DNA of 64,000 bases from Deltaproteobacteria bacterium RIFCSPHIGHO2_01_FULL_43_49 (GCA_001798075.1 MGRG01000012.1:27852-91851), one strand, 5' to 3'. Numbered from the stretch's first letter, positions 51,397 to 59,790 are shown. Notes: generated by a model not told the origin, from the sequence alone. Numbers and translations are program-made.

Positions 51397-52005
51397 ATGA
51401 GGATACCCAGAGTCATTGGCAAGAATATTTGTTATCATGTTCGTTCTCAGTGCAATAACAAAGAATTTCGATTTGAGACAGACGATGACTTTTATCTTTA
51501 TGAAAATATATTGGAAGAATACATCAATAAATATGGTTTTCATCTGAACAACTATACCTTAATGCACACGCATGTGCATTTGATCATTACTATTGTTAAT
51601 GATTTTACTATTGATCGCGTCATGAGAAGCATCAATCAAGTTTTTTCGCTTAAATACAATCGCTTAAAAAGTCGAAGTGGGCATTTATGGTTGGCTCGTT
51701 ATAAAAGCTCTGTGATTGATAGTGATGAATATGGATTGTGCTGCATGCGATATTTGGACCGAAATACGGTGCGTGCGGGTATTGTTAAAGATCCAGAAGA
51801 TTGGCCATGGGGAGGTTACAATTTCTATGCTCATGGAAAATCAAATCGACTCATAACACCTTTTCCAACTTATCTAGGGCTGGATGATGCAGAGATAGGA
51901 CGGCGGGAGAAGTACAGGAAATTTGTTGAACAAGTTATGCCGAGTGAGGAAGCCAGAGATAAGGAACGGATCCAGTCCCGATGGCCTAAAAGGCAACATC
52001 GTTGA
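51397..52005 (+). CDS. REP-associated Y1 transposase (TnpA-REP/RAYT)
   Basis: RAYTs are single-copy HUH nucleases thought to move REP repeats. The 202-residue protein has the HUH-type motif MHTHVHLII (histidines 59 and 61), the catalytic tyrosine in VFSLKYNRL (about residue 87), and the C-terminal YLDRNTVRAGIVKDPEDWPW typical of the family. ATG 51397 gives the standard N-terminus MRIPRVIGKNICYHV. The frame is intact and key residues are present, so it may be active. Confidence 0.92.
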   Translation: MRIPRVIGKNICYHVRSQCNNKEFRFETDDDFYLYENILEEYINKYGFHLNNYTLMHTHVHLIITIVNDFTIDRVMRSINQVFSLKYNRLKSRSGHLWLARYKSSVIDSDEYGLCCMRYLDRNTVRAGIVKDPEDWPWGGYNFYAHGKSNRLITPFPTYLGLDDAEIGRREKYRKFVEQVMPSEEARDKERIQSRWPKRQHR

Positions 52006-52024
52006 AATTGCTTTTTGGTATGTT

Positions 52025-52047
52025 CCGCGACCAGGTACCATACTAAC
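52025..52047. repeat. REP repeat right 1 of the transposase module
   Basis: CCGCGACCAGGTACCATACT type, inverted relative to 51268-51290. Confidence 0.75.
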
Positions 52048-52078
52048 ATGTTGTTATAATTATTGAATTTCCTGTGAA

Positions 52079-52101
52079 GCGCGACCAGGTACCAAGCTAA
52101 G
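52079..52101. repeat. REP repeat right 2 of the transposase module
   Basis: GCGCGACCAGGTACCAAGCT type, inverted relative to 51214-51236. Confidence 0.8.
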
Positions 52102-52109
52102 TGTTGAAT

Positions 52110-52141
52110 TGTTTCATGAACTGGTTTGCAAGAAGTTATTT
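52110..52141 (+). pseudogene. Duplicated 3' fragment of the CPBP protease gene
   Basis: TGTTTCATGAACTGGTTTGC and the following bases nearly repeat 51175-51206 (29 of 32 positions by eye), encoding the last 11 residues of the CPBP gene with K to R. Confidence 0.75.
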
Positions 52142-52148
52142 CGGATGA

Positions 52149-53450
52149 CTAAGCTGCCAATTTTTCTCCAATTCTTTCTGCCAATTGTCTTATTTGCTCA
52201 TAAACCCAATCTGGAGCGGCGGACCCACGTAAATTGGTTGGCAGTAACTTTAAAAATGTCTGAAGAAATCGGTCAAAAACCCCTAGTTTTTGGGAGAAAT
52301 CTTTTTTTGTCGTTGCTCCTTTTTTGATTCCCTCGATTATATCATTTAACAATTTGATTACTTGCTTTGCCAAGATTTCTTCATTGGTTTTTCCCGTGAA
52401 AACAAGATCATCGCGATCATCATTTCCATCTATCAAAAAATATTTTATTTCCTTTGTGTCGAAGGGAAGGGGTCTTTCATTTTTCAAAAATCTTTCCGTT
52501 TCATCAAGTGCAGCATAAATCATAGCCCTTCTTTTTCTGACTGCGACTGGCGTCATCGCAAAATGAATAAAGTGATACAAATCATGGAAGGCAAAAATAA
52601 ATGGGGGGACAGTCACTTCAACATCTCCTAAATATATTGGGTCAAGTGGTAGTGCTATCAAATGAATACCCCATAAATGAAAACTGTTGGCTAAGTTTGC
52701 TTGATAAGACCCTGAAATGAACTGCATACGAGCAGTTATACCAGGATAGTATGTATTAAAGATGTCAAAATAAGCTCCCGGACTGGGAAGCCAAAAAACT
52801 CCATAATTTGTACCATTTTCTCTATGCACTTCGAAGAAATCCATATTAAAAGGTCTTCCAAGGATTTGTGCAGATCTGTCAAAACCAAAATGGAATTTTT
52901 CATAGAATTTTTCAAAAGAAGGGCGTGGTATCACAATTTCAACTACATTAGCCGCTGAGTCTTTGCCCTCCTCTATACAATTTGCAAAATCATATTTTGC
53001 TCCTTTCAATTTGCCGGCGAAGTCGATTGCAAGATGTCTCCAAATTGTATCAGCCACATCGCTGATAGGTACTTCACGATGACGGGCCAATCCTATCATT
53101 TTACGGATTTCTTTTTTTCCTTCTTCAGAAATGCAAGTCGATTTGATTAGCCCTACTTCTGTTTCTGCTAGAAACTGATTATGCATTCGGTGCAATAATC
53201 CCTCGATTGCTTGAGGAGATCTATTTCTAAAAAGCGGATGAAAGATTTGAGTTACTTGCGGATTTAGCCTTTTTTGAGAAACTTGTCCTATATCAGTGCG
53301 GTCTGAACCTCGAGCTCCTCTAATAAGTAGGTTATGAGTTTCCTCTCCTCCTTGGAGTTTTGCAATAACCGATTCTTGGGGGCTAAATTCACTAGTGGTT
53401 GTAAGTGAAACCAACCCAGGAAAAGTTGTTGCTAAATTAACATTTAACAT
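52149..53450 (-). CDS. Orphan 433-residue protein under a sigma-28-like promoter
   Basis: I do not recognise this protein. It has no signal peptide or clear membrane segment. The N-terminus is rich in Ser, Thr, Asn and Gln (residues 1-40); the middle contains many aromatic residues, and FHDLYHFIHF (about 288-297) has closely spaced histidines and an aspartate that might bind metal. Residues about 315-430 look helical. ATG 53450 lies 24 bases after the promoter. The Ser/Thr-rich start and lack of a signal are compatible with a type III-like effector, but that is speculation. Confidence 0.7.
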   Translation of the reverse strand: MLNVNLATTFPGLVSLTTTSEFSPQESVIAKLQGGEETHNLLIRGARGSDRTDIGQVSQKRLNPQVTQIFHPLFRNRSPQAIEGLLHRMHNQFLAETEVGLIKSTCISEEGKKEIRKMIGLARHREVPISDVADTIWRHLAIDFAGKLKGAKYDFANCIEEGKDSAANVVEIVIPRPSFEKFYEKFHFGFDRSAQILGRPFNMDFFEVHRENGTNYGVFWLPSPGAYFDIFNTYYPGITARMQFISGSYQANLANSFHLWGIHLIALPLDPIYLGDVEVTVPPFIFAFHDLYHFIHFAMTPVAVRKRRAMIYAALDETERFLKNERPLPFDTKEIKYFLIDGNDDRDDLVFTGKTNEEILAKQVIKLLNDIIEGIKKGATTKKDFSQKLGVFDRFLQTFLKLLPTNLRGSAAPDWVYEQIRQLAERIGEKLAA

Positions 53451-53473
53451 AAGCAGCCTTTATACCTAGGTAC

Positions 53474-53500
53474 TTATCGCTTCAAGCCCGAAAAAGTTGC
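53474..53500 (-). promoter_or_regulatory. Sigma-28-like promoter (GCAA-N15-AGCGATAA)
   Basis: Minus-strand GCAA (53497-53500) and AGCGATAA (53474-53481) with 15-base spacing. It begins directly after the stop of the RND gene. Confidence 0.6.
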
Positions 53501-55906
53501 TTAAGCCTCATTAACTTTTTTCTTTTCCAAATAAGCCAGCATCGCAGGAAAAAAGACAACCGTGGACAATAAAGTGGTGACGAGTCCTAGGATGGCCACC
53601 CGCCCAAGAGAAGCCAGTCCTCCATGATTGGCAAAAACCAAACCTAAAAAGCCCAACGCATTTGTGGTAGAGGCCACCGCACAAGTCAGTCCTGCGGTAC
53701 TGATGACCTTTACAATAGAACCTTTTCCTGCTTCTTCATAGCGGTGATAGATGTGAATACAATTATCAATGCTCATTCCCATGATGGTGGGGACAATCAC
53801 CATACTATAAAAATCGAGCTTCCAGCCGAATAGAAAAAGAAAACCCAACAACCAGATTTCTCCTAAAAGAATTGGCAAAACCATGACCCAAACTTTTTTC
53901 AAACGTCGTTGATCCAGCCACAAAAGAACTAAAATGATGAGAATGGCAAGGCCAATGGCTTTGGGCGCATCTTGCATCATGGTTTTGAGGACCTTCGCAA
54001 AAATTAACGGATCACTCACTGTATAAAATGTTTTGGTTGGTGTTTTGATTTCTCCCACATCTTCAAGAAAGCGCATGGCATTTCGCCCGTCATCGAGAGA
54101 CATTTCTCTTTTGGGCTGGATATAGGCAAATTCCCCTTCCCCTTTAGCGCCGCGAAAGGCTTTGATGACCACCTCTGGCACTTCACCCGGTTCAATGGGG
54201 GTTGTTTCTCGAAGGGCGTCTTTGAAACGATCCAAATCTTTTAATTTTTCTTTAGGGACTAATTTTAGTGTTTTATCTTGCAAGATTTTTTCAATTTCCT
54301 TCAAAGTCGACAATTTTTCTTTTTGATCCTCAGGCACCAAATCAAAGTATGAGATAAACGATTCAATAGTGGGAGAATCCTTGTCCTCCTTCAATTTTTT
54401 TCGAATCACTTCTTTGAGGATCTTAGCCTCTTGATTGCCATGAATGAGGACAGTCCCTGGGCCTACTAATTTATCGACTGTTTCGCGATTTTTGGCCTTA
54501 GCCACAATCGATTCGGGAATTCTCGCTTTGAGACGTGAAAAATCATATTCAAAGATTTCTTGGGTTAAACCAACCCCCAAAGAAAAGAGGGTCAGAAGGA
54601 CACCACCCCATAATAAAAATGTCACAGGTAAAGACTTTTTCAATTCTGTTTTTGAAAAAAGGGGTGCCCGCCATTTGCTTAAACATTTTAATTTTTCGAA
54701 AAGGATAACGGTGGGTGCAAAAAAGAGAAGATAGGAGAGATACACACAAAGTAATCCTATTCCTGCGATCAAACCAAATTGTGAAAACCCCCTAAAATCG
54801 TTAATGATCAGGGATAAAAAAATGGCGGCGACAGCGGCGACAGAAAAACCGATCGATCTGCCCGTCTTGAACATCACGTCTTTTAAGGCTTCCTCCATTT
54901 TACTCCCATGACTTCGGTCAAAGTTGTAGCGGGAAACAAAATGGATCCCATTTTCAACTCCTAGACCCGACAGAATGCTATATAAAAAAGCGGTGATGAT
55001 ATTGAGTTTATCGACAAAAAAACTTGAGACGCCAAAAGCACCAACCAGGCCGATCAAAAGAGGAATAAAGATGAGGATGGGGGCGATGATACTTTTGAAA
55101 TAGACAATCAAAAGAAGAAGAATGGCTGAGGTAGAAACGATGCCGGCGATTTTGAGATCATGGATGAGGGTGTTATACTCATCGACTCTGCTTTTAGCCT
55201 TGCCCATAAAATAAAGTGCAATCGGCTTGTTTTCTTTTAAATCGGCTTGCCATTGCTGAGTGTATTGATTGACTTGTTCAAAAAATTTTTTGTTGTAGCC
55301 CAGGCTGGTGTCAGTTCCCTTCGCATAAACATACATTGTATAGAGCGTTTTATTTTTATTTCGGAAAAAAGGGCTGGATGCCCCATCTTCCGCCTTTTCT
55401 CTGTATTTGAGTTCTAGATCGGCATAATAAAATTCTTCATCTTCGGGCTGGCCCAGTTCTACAAAAAGGCCTCCCAGTTTTTTCTTCTGAATTTCCCGAT
55501 CGAGGCGTTCTTTGCCGACTTGAAGATCTTCCAAATCGACAAAAAGGAGTTTGTGATTGTAAAAAAAATCGTAACCCCCTTTTTTCGTGTCGACATGATC
55601 CACGAGGGATGAGTTTTTTTCTAGATATTGTGCAAGGCTCTTTAGCCACGACTCAATTTGTCGAGAATCTTTTCCTTCAAGGGTGATGGCCAGGTGTGTG
55701 CCATCTTCGAATTTGTCTCTGATTTTGTGAACTTCTTGTACCGCAGGGTAGTGATCCGGCAAAAGGCTAATTAAATCGGTGCTGATATTTTTGTAAAGCT
55801 TGATGGTTTTGGGTGTACTCCAACCAACAACGACGATACCCAGCAATAAAAAAAGCCAGTACCGGCGGATGAGAAAATCAATCCATTTATCAAACCAATC
55901 TTTCAT
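53501..55906 (-). CDS. RND-superfamily (MMPL/HpnN-like) exporter
   Basis: The 801-residue protein has the RND layout twice: an N-terminal membrane helix (about 17-33), a periplasmic domain, then five helices (about 235-405); a second periplasmic domain and another set (about 645-790). Motifs GLGVENGIHFVSRY and GMSIDNCIHIYHRY sit at the matching fourth helices. Such proteins export lipids, hopanoids or glycolipids; no hopanoid genes are in view. It is followed on the same strand by the 433-residue orphan, which has its own promoter. Confidence 0.88.
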   Translation of the reverse strand: MKDWFDKWIDFLIRRYWLFLLLGIVVVGWSTPKTIKLYKNISTDLISLLPDHYPAVQEVHKIRDKFEDGTHLAITLEGKDSRQIESWLKSLAQYLEKNSSLVDHVDTKKGGYDFFYNHKLLFVDLEDLQVGKERLDREIQKKKLGGLFVELGQPEDEEFYYADLELKYREKAEDGASSPFFRNKNKTLYTMYVYAKGTDTSLGYNKKFFEQVNQYTQQWQADLKENKPIALYFMGKAKSRVDEYNTLIHDLKIAGIVSTSAILLLLIVYFKSIIAPILIFIPLLIGLVGAFGVSSFFVDKLNIITAFLYSILSGLGVENGIHFVSRYNFDRSHGSKMEEALKDVMFKTGRSIGFSVAAVAAIFLSLIINDFRGFSQFGLIAGIGLLCVYLSYLLFFAPTVILFEKLKCLSKWRAPLFSKTELKKSLPVTFLLWGGVLLTLFSLGVGLTQEIFEYDFSRLKARIPESIVAKAKNRETVDKLVGPGTVLIHGNQEAKILKEVIRKKLKEDKDSPTIESFISYFDLVPEDQKEKLSTLKEIEKILQDKTLKLVPKEKLKDLDRFKDALRETTPIEPGEVPEVVIKAFRGAKGEGEFAYIQPKREMSLDDGRNAMRFLEDVGEIKTPTKTFYTVSDPLIFAKVLKTMMQDAPKAIGLAILIILVLLWLDQRRLKKVWVMVLPILLGEIWLLGFLFLFGWKLDFYSMVIVPTIMGMSIDNCIHIYHRYEEAGKGSIVKVISTAGLTCAVASTTNALGFLGLVFANHGGLASLGRVAILGLVTTLLSTVVFFPAMLAYLEKKKVNEA

Positions 55907-55928
55907 GGGTTAAACGTGTAGCAATTTT

Positions 55929-56570
55929 TTAGGGAGTGAGGAAGCGGATTTTTTGCCAATGATTAAGGTGATAAAAATTGCGGGCCATTTCTAACGCGGT
56001 ATGCCATTTTTTGTGACGAATATAATGCTGCTCAATATAAAAACAGAATTTGGCTGCAAGCCTGTTGGCCTCCACGTAGCGTTCGAGTTGCTCTTTATCG
56101 AGATCAGGGTGCCATTTAAAATTTTCAAAAACGGTTGTCAGAAGGAAATCAGGAACTTCACCATGGAGTTGATAATAAAGCAGGCAGGCTAAAAGATATT
56201 TATCAATTTCCGCTTGGATTTCCAATTCCAATTGGGTCACCGGTTGGTTTTCTTCAGCCCTTTGCAGAAAATAAATAAAGTGACTCACTCCTTCAACCGC
56301 GGTCAAGAAGGGGTTTAAATTATGGCAATTCAATTGAGTAAATGGGTCTCTTTTTTTAAGGGCTTTTATAATGGACGGATCCAAAAACAAGGCGATCTCA
56401 ACATGATCCATCCCTGTCTTTATCAGTAACGCTTCATTGCCAAGATGACTTCCAATTTTCGTTATTTTCGGTTCCCCTTTTTTGTTGCTGGTCAGAAAAT
56501 CTTCAACATCATACTCCATTTCGATGTGATAGAGTGCTTGGAGTTGCTCTTGAATTTTTTTAAGAATCAT
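55929..56570 (-). CDS. Conserved-looking hypothetical protein (213 residues)
   Basis: The soluble, mostly helical protein begins MILKKIQEQLQALYHIEMEY and has acidic middle segments (QLELEIQAEIDKYL) and an aromatic-rich C-terminus ending HWQKIRFLTP. I do not recognise it. It overlaps the upstream gene by ATGA and lies 22 bases before the RND exporter, so the three genes probably form one unit with the upstream flippase-like and rlmE genes. Confidence 0.7.
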   Translation of the reverse strand: MILKKIQEQLQALYHIEMEYDVEDFLTSNKKGEPKITKIGSHLGNEALLIKTGMDHVEIALFLDPSIIKALKKRDPFTQLNCHNLNPFLTAVEGVSHFIYFLQRAEENQPVTQLELEIQAEIDKYLLACLLYYQLHGEVPDFLLTTVFENFKWHPDLDKEQLERYVEANRLAAKFCFYIEQHYIRHKKWHTALEMARNFYHLNHWQKIRFLTP

Positions 56571-57172
56571 TGTGGTTTTTCGAAAGGATCTTTGTCCGTG
56601 GTCAATATGCCTGCTTTGTGAAGCATCTCTTCAAGATGTCCGTTGCCTGTTGCTAGCCATCGTTCATAGAGGCGCAAAAGGTCTTGGTTGGATGCCCACC
56701 CACTTGTCGTTGCCACTTCAGATAAAACCGTTACCAAATTTGGAAACAACTTCGAGAGTTCTCCATAAAGTCCCGCAAAAGTTTTTTGATGGGTGAGCAT
56801 GTCCGATAATGAGGAATAGGCAGAACCCCCCATGCCGATGTAGTAGTCGATATCGACCAGTTTCCCTTTGATACTTTCTCCAAAAACACCGGCGGTATAA
56901 AGACTGATATCGCCGAGGTGTTTCAAACAACGAATTTTTGTGGTGGCATCTCCATGAATGGCTTTGGATAACAAAAGGGCCAAGGTTTTTTCCTGCATTT
57001 TAGAGCCATCTTGTTCAAAGAGTTTTTCGCTTTTTCTAAATTCCTGAAGGAGGTTGACCAAATAAAACTCTGTGAACTCGCTGGCGGCTACTTGTTGGTT
57101 GGTCAGGGCAGACTGCACCCTTTCCCTAAAAAAGTCGACCAACGGGACCTGTTGAAGGAGCTTTTCCTTCAT
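56567..57172 (-). CDS. Hypothetical protein (201 residues) paired with the next gene
   Basis: The product is helical and soluble, without a signal peptide, starting MKEKLLQQVPLVDFFRERV; a Gly/Ser-rich turn (YIGMGGSAYSSLSDM) lies at about 111-125. No family is recognised. ATG 57172 has GGAGGT upstream, and the stop overlaps the start of the 213-residue gene. Translational coupling suggests the two products act together. Confidence 0.7.
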   Translation of the reverse strand: MKEKLLQQVPLVDFFRERVQSALTNQQVAASEFTEFYLVNLLQEFRKSEKLFEQDGSKMQEKTLALLLSKAIHGDATTKIRCLKHLGDISLYTAGVFGESIKGKLVDIDYYIGMGGSAYSSLSDMLTHQKTFAGLYGELSKLFPNLVTVLSEVATTSGWASNQDLLRLYERWLATGNGHLEEMLHKAGILTTDKDPFEKPQ

Positions 57173-57196
57173 ACCTCCATTTTACTAAATTTAGGC

Positions 57197-58183
57197 CTAT
57201 TTAGGCAAGGGATTGAATAATTCTTTTGAAACCCTTCTGAGGCAGAAGGCCCCAAGCACTGTTTTTAGAAGGTAGTTGGAAAACATCCATAAAAGGCTTG
57301 CGGTAAAAAGGACTTCAGCGGGGCTCAAAATTGTACGCTCGAATAATGGCCCACTGATATAAGGATTAAGGAGTTCCACCATTACTGCGTTGGTGGTTCC
57401 CAATCCCCCTGGCGTGATGGGGATGGTCCCAATCAAAATGACGAGGGGGATATTACCCAATATTTGTATGAAGGGGATAAAAACATCAAAAGTGCGCAGC
57501 ACAATATACATCGAAATAATTAAGGAAATGTGGATGGGTAGTCTCAAAACGGCCAATTTCAAATAATCTCGGAGAGTGGCCTCTTTAAAAATCCTGAAAA
57601 TATCTTTGCTGCGAACCCATTTTAAAAGGCGCCAGTTTTTATTTTCCAACTTTTTATAAAGAGGGCCTTGCCAAAACAAAATGTTGAGGGTCATGAGAAA
57701 AAGTGCCGCACCCGCGACAATCCAAACAAAATTCTTCACTTCAACACCCGCCAATTGGTAATTTTGAAAAAAAGAGCCGATGAAAGCCAACGTGATGACC
57801 CAACAGAGATCAATGACGGTAATAAAAAAGAAAATGCTAAAAGCTTCCCATAAAGGGATACGATGAGTCCTTTTTAGATAATAGGCAAAACCGGCTTGAC
57901 CGGCAGCATAGTTTAAAACCATCATTAAATAAGTTACCGCCCTTGCGGGGATCAACTCTTTGATCCCCACCTCAAAACCAAAACGTTTTAAGACCCTAGA
58001 CATCGACAAAATGTCGATGAAGTAGATGAACAGGAAATAGCCAATAGCAAAGGGAATAAAGACGGTTAACTTGACATATTTTAAGGATTCCCAAATTTTT
58101 TGGGGGGGATAGATACTAAAAAGATAGACAAAAATGAGAACGGCAACCAACCAGGGGACAATTGTTTTTAAGCTTTTTTTCAT
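57197..58183 (-). CDS. Lysylphosphatidylglycerol-synthase-TM-region (UPF0104) membrane protein
   Basis: The 328-residue protein has about eight hydrophobic segments and the pattern IGTIPITPGGLGTTNAVMVELL (about 254-275), which is the conserved P-x-x-PGGLG region of the UPF0104/AglD-like flippase family. These proteins act in lipid or polyprenyl-sugar handling. It overlaps rlmE by ATGA. The exact substrate is unknown. Confidence 0.82.
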   Translation of the reverse strand: MKKSLKTIVPWLVAVLIFVYLFSIYPPQKIWESLKYVKLTVFIPFAIGYFLFIYFIDILSMSRVLKRFGFEVGIKELIPARAVTYLMMVLNYAAGQAGFAYYLKRTHRIPLWEAFSIFFFITVIDLCWVITLAFIGSFFQNYQLAGVEVKNFVWIVAGAALFLMTLNILFWQGPLYKKLENKNWRLLKWVRSKDIFRIFKEATLRDYLKLAVLRLPIHISLIISMYIVLRTFDVFIPFIQILGNIPLVILIGTIPITPGGLGTTNAVMVELLNPYISGPLFERTILSPAEVLFTASLLWMFSNYLLKTVLGAFCLRRVSKELFNPLPK

Positions 58184-58749
58184 CCGTTGAATTCCAAGAA
58201 AACCCAGTAAACCTCCGAAGATGTTTTGCGGGTAGCTTGTGGCACAAATGTATGAAACTTTGCAAAGCTTTTTTTCAACTCGTTTCTTAGACTGTTTGTC
58301 TCTTCACCTGGAAAGATTTTAATGACGAGATGCCCTCCTTTTTTGAGCACTTGTTGTGTCAGGCTCCAAACTTTTTGGGCCAGTTCAAAAGAGTTATAAA
58401 CATCACGAAAAGTAATGCCCGATAGATCGGGGGAAATATCAGAGACAACAACATCAAAACTGTTTTGAAAGGAGTCGATTTCTTCAATCGGTTTCTGCAA
58501 GAAAGTGACATTGGTAGGAGGGGAGATTTTTAAGGGGAGCCTGTCTACTCCTACTACGCCCCCCATTGGACCGACCATTTTGGATAGGATCTGGAGCCAG
58601 CCCCCCGGGGCACAACCGACATCCAAAACCTGATACCTTGGTTTGATGATCTTAAAACGTTTTTGGATTTCGGTCAGTTTATAGGCTGCCCGGCTGGCTA
58701 ACCCCTCTTTTTTGGCCTTTTGGTAAAAATGATCTTTTCTGTCGTACAT
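58180..58749 (-). CDS. rlmE: 23S rRNA 2'-O-ribose methyltransferase (RlmE/FtsJ)
   Basis: RlmE methylates U2552 of 23S rRNA. The 189-residue product has SRAAYKLTEI near the N-terminus, the SAM motif VLDVGCAPGGWLQIL (about 43-57), VVSDISPDLSG and the C-terminal KTSSEVYWVF, with the K-D-K-E catalytic set in place. ATG 58749 is chosen because the longer frame is only the translation of element C. Confidence 0.93.
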   Translation of the reverse strand: MYDRKDHFYQKAKKEGLASRAAYKLTEIQKRFKIIKPRYQVLDVGCAPGGWLQILSKMVGPMGGVVGVDRLPLKISPPTNVTFLQKPIEEIDSFQNSFDVVVSDISPDLSGITFRDVYNSFELAQKVWSLTQQVLKKGGHLVIKIFPGEETNSLRNELKKSFAKFHTFVPQATRKTSSEVYWVFLEFNG

Positions 58750-58758
58750 ATGTATGAT

Positions 58759-58846
58759 GAAAAATGGTGGGTCCTGCCAGCCGCTTGGGTCCGTCTCCCC
58801 AGCAGGGGCCCCTCGGACCCCTTCGCGGCTGTCACCCACATTTTTC
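58759..58846. repeat. Palindromic element C in the rlmE leader
   Basis: Arms GAAAAATGGTGGGT and ACCCACATTTTTC surround inner arms AGCCGC/GCGGCT and GGGTCCG/CGGACCC. The arms resemble those of A6. It was seen once, so family size is unknown. Confidence 0.75.
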
Positions 58847-58858
58847 TCTCCCCCATAA

Positions 58859-58885
58859 GCAACTTATTTTGAATTCTGCCGATAC
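58859..58885 (+). promoter_or_regulatory. Sigma-28-like promoter (GCAA-N15-GCCGATAC)
   Basis: GCAA (58859-58862) and GCCGATAC (58878-58885) have 15-base spacing. A terminator-like palindrome follows at 58967. Confidence 0.58.
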
Positions 58886-58891
58886 TAGTAA

Positions 58892-58989
58892 TGAGAGCGT
58901 GGGGAGTCTATAGTTGGTTTGGGGAGTAGGGTCACCAAATAGGTGACCAAGGCCCTAGGTGTGGCCAAAAGGCGTCGGACGCCTTTTTA
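58892..58989 (+). ncRNA. Candidate small RNA downstream of a sigma-28-like promoter
   Basis: Between the promoter at 58859 and the palindrome AAAAGGCGTC-G-GACGCCTTTTT (58967-58988) lie about 75 bases without a reading frame, with hairpins GGTCACC-N5-GGTGACC (58930-58948) and GGCC...GGCC. Promoter, structure and terminator suggest a transcript of about 100 nt. It may also be a long leader of the gene at 59078. Confidence 0.4.
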
Positions 58990-59037
58990 AAAGTGTAATG
59001 ATTTCAAGTAGTTATAATTTTACTTGGAACGCCATTT

Positions 59038-59053
59038 TGGCTCTAAATTTGCA
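59038..59053 (+). promoter_or_regulatory. Sigma-54-type promoter (TGGCTCT-N4-TTGCA)
   Basis: GG-N10-GC spacing is exact; the -24 half differs from consensus at the fifth and last base. The ATG at 59078 is 24 bases downstream, with AAGGAG between. Confidence 0.55.
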
Positions 59054-59077
59054 TAAAGAAGACCAGAAGGAGTTTAT

Positions 59078-59446
59078 ATGATATCGGGTGGCAAAATCGA
59101 TACTAGTAAGCGTGTTCATCATGTAACACCTCCTCGTGCAATTACTCCAAATAAGCCCATCGATGATAAGAAAGGCGAAAAAGGGCTAAACTGTGAAGGT
59201 GTTCCCTCTCTTGTTATTAGAGACCCTGGCTTATGTAAACCCACTGCAAAGCCCGCCTCCGGTTTATTCGGAGGAGTTTCAAAATATACCTCAAAATTAA
59301 GAGGCATTACTGAAAAACGTGAAGCGGTGTTACAAGGGCTGGCAGTTGTTTTCAGTGTTTCAGTAGGTGCCCCCGGTTTTTTACAGGCCTGTGCTGACTT
59401 GGCAAGCGTTGTTGGAAGGACCTTTCCTGCAACGAAGGAGAAATAA
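59078..59446 (+). CDS. Orphan 122-residue protein under a sigma-54-type promoter
   Basis: The product is basic and Pro/Gly rich in its first half (PPRAITPNKPIDDKKGEKG), with one moderately hydrophobic segment (about 88-110, LQGLAVVFSVSVGAPGFLQA) and no normal signal peptide. I do not recognise it. ATG 59078 has AAGGAG at good spacing. Its stop abuts the ATG of the next small gene, so both are probably made together. Confidence 0.65.
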   Translation: MISGGKIDTSKRVHHVTPPRAITPNKPIDDKKGEKGLNCEGVPSLVIRDPGLCKPTAKPASGLFGGVSKYTSKLRGITEKREAVLQGLAVVFSVSVGAPGFLQACADLASVVGRTFPATKEK

Positions 59447-59761
59447 ATGGCATCAAAAACTTTATCTGTAAAAGAATTAGTTCGGTTATTCGAAATTTTG
59501 ATTGAGCGCAATGCGCCAATCGTCTCTCATCCAGAGTTTCGCAATCATCTATCCAGAGACGAAAATTTGTTTACCAACCAGACGATTCGCCAGGCCAATG
59601 GAAACATTGCTTATCGCTCTGTCGATTTTAAAGTGGATGATAAAGTGACGGACGAGTTTTTTTGGCAAAGAATTGAAAAGACACCCTATACAGAGTTGAT
59701 TCAAGACAACGCGGCAGTGGCCATTTTAAAGATGGCTGAGAAGTTAAAATTGATTGGATAA
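59447..59761 (+). CDS. Orphan 104-residue protein
   Basis: The soluble product begins MASKTLSVKELVRLFEIL and has no signal peptide or known motif; a charged, aromatic-rich middle (SVDFKVDDKVTDEFFWQRIE) is followed by a helical C-terminus (AVAILKMAEKLKLIG). It follows the 122-residue gene without a gap. Function unknown. Confidence 0.65.
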   Translation: MASKTLSVKELVRLFEILIERNAPIVSHPEFRNHLSRDENLFTNQTIRQANGNIAYRSVDFKVDDKVTDEFFWQRIEKTPYTELIQDNAAVAILKMAEKLKLIG

Positions 59762-59790
59762 ATTATTTTTAAGTTTTTGAAGATTTTTAA

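Larger units (their letters stand above)
51211..52109. mobile_element. REP-associated tyrosine transposase (RAYT) module
   Basis: A Y1 transposase gene is flanked on each side by two REP-like repeats in mirrored order (51214, 51268; 52025, 52079). The end of the CPBP gene is repeated just beyond the module at 52110-52141, encoding CFMNWFARSYF against CFMNWFAKSYF in the intact gene. This suggests insertion with duplication of the target's 3' end, or capture of it. Confidence 0.75.

Noticed and set aside
50563..52141. Prophage or genomic island around the transposase
   Set aside because: Only the RAYT gene and REP repeats are present; no integrase, phage genes or tRNA junction were found.
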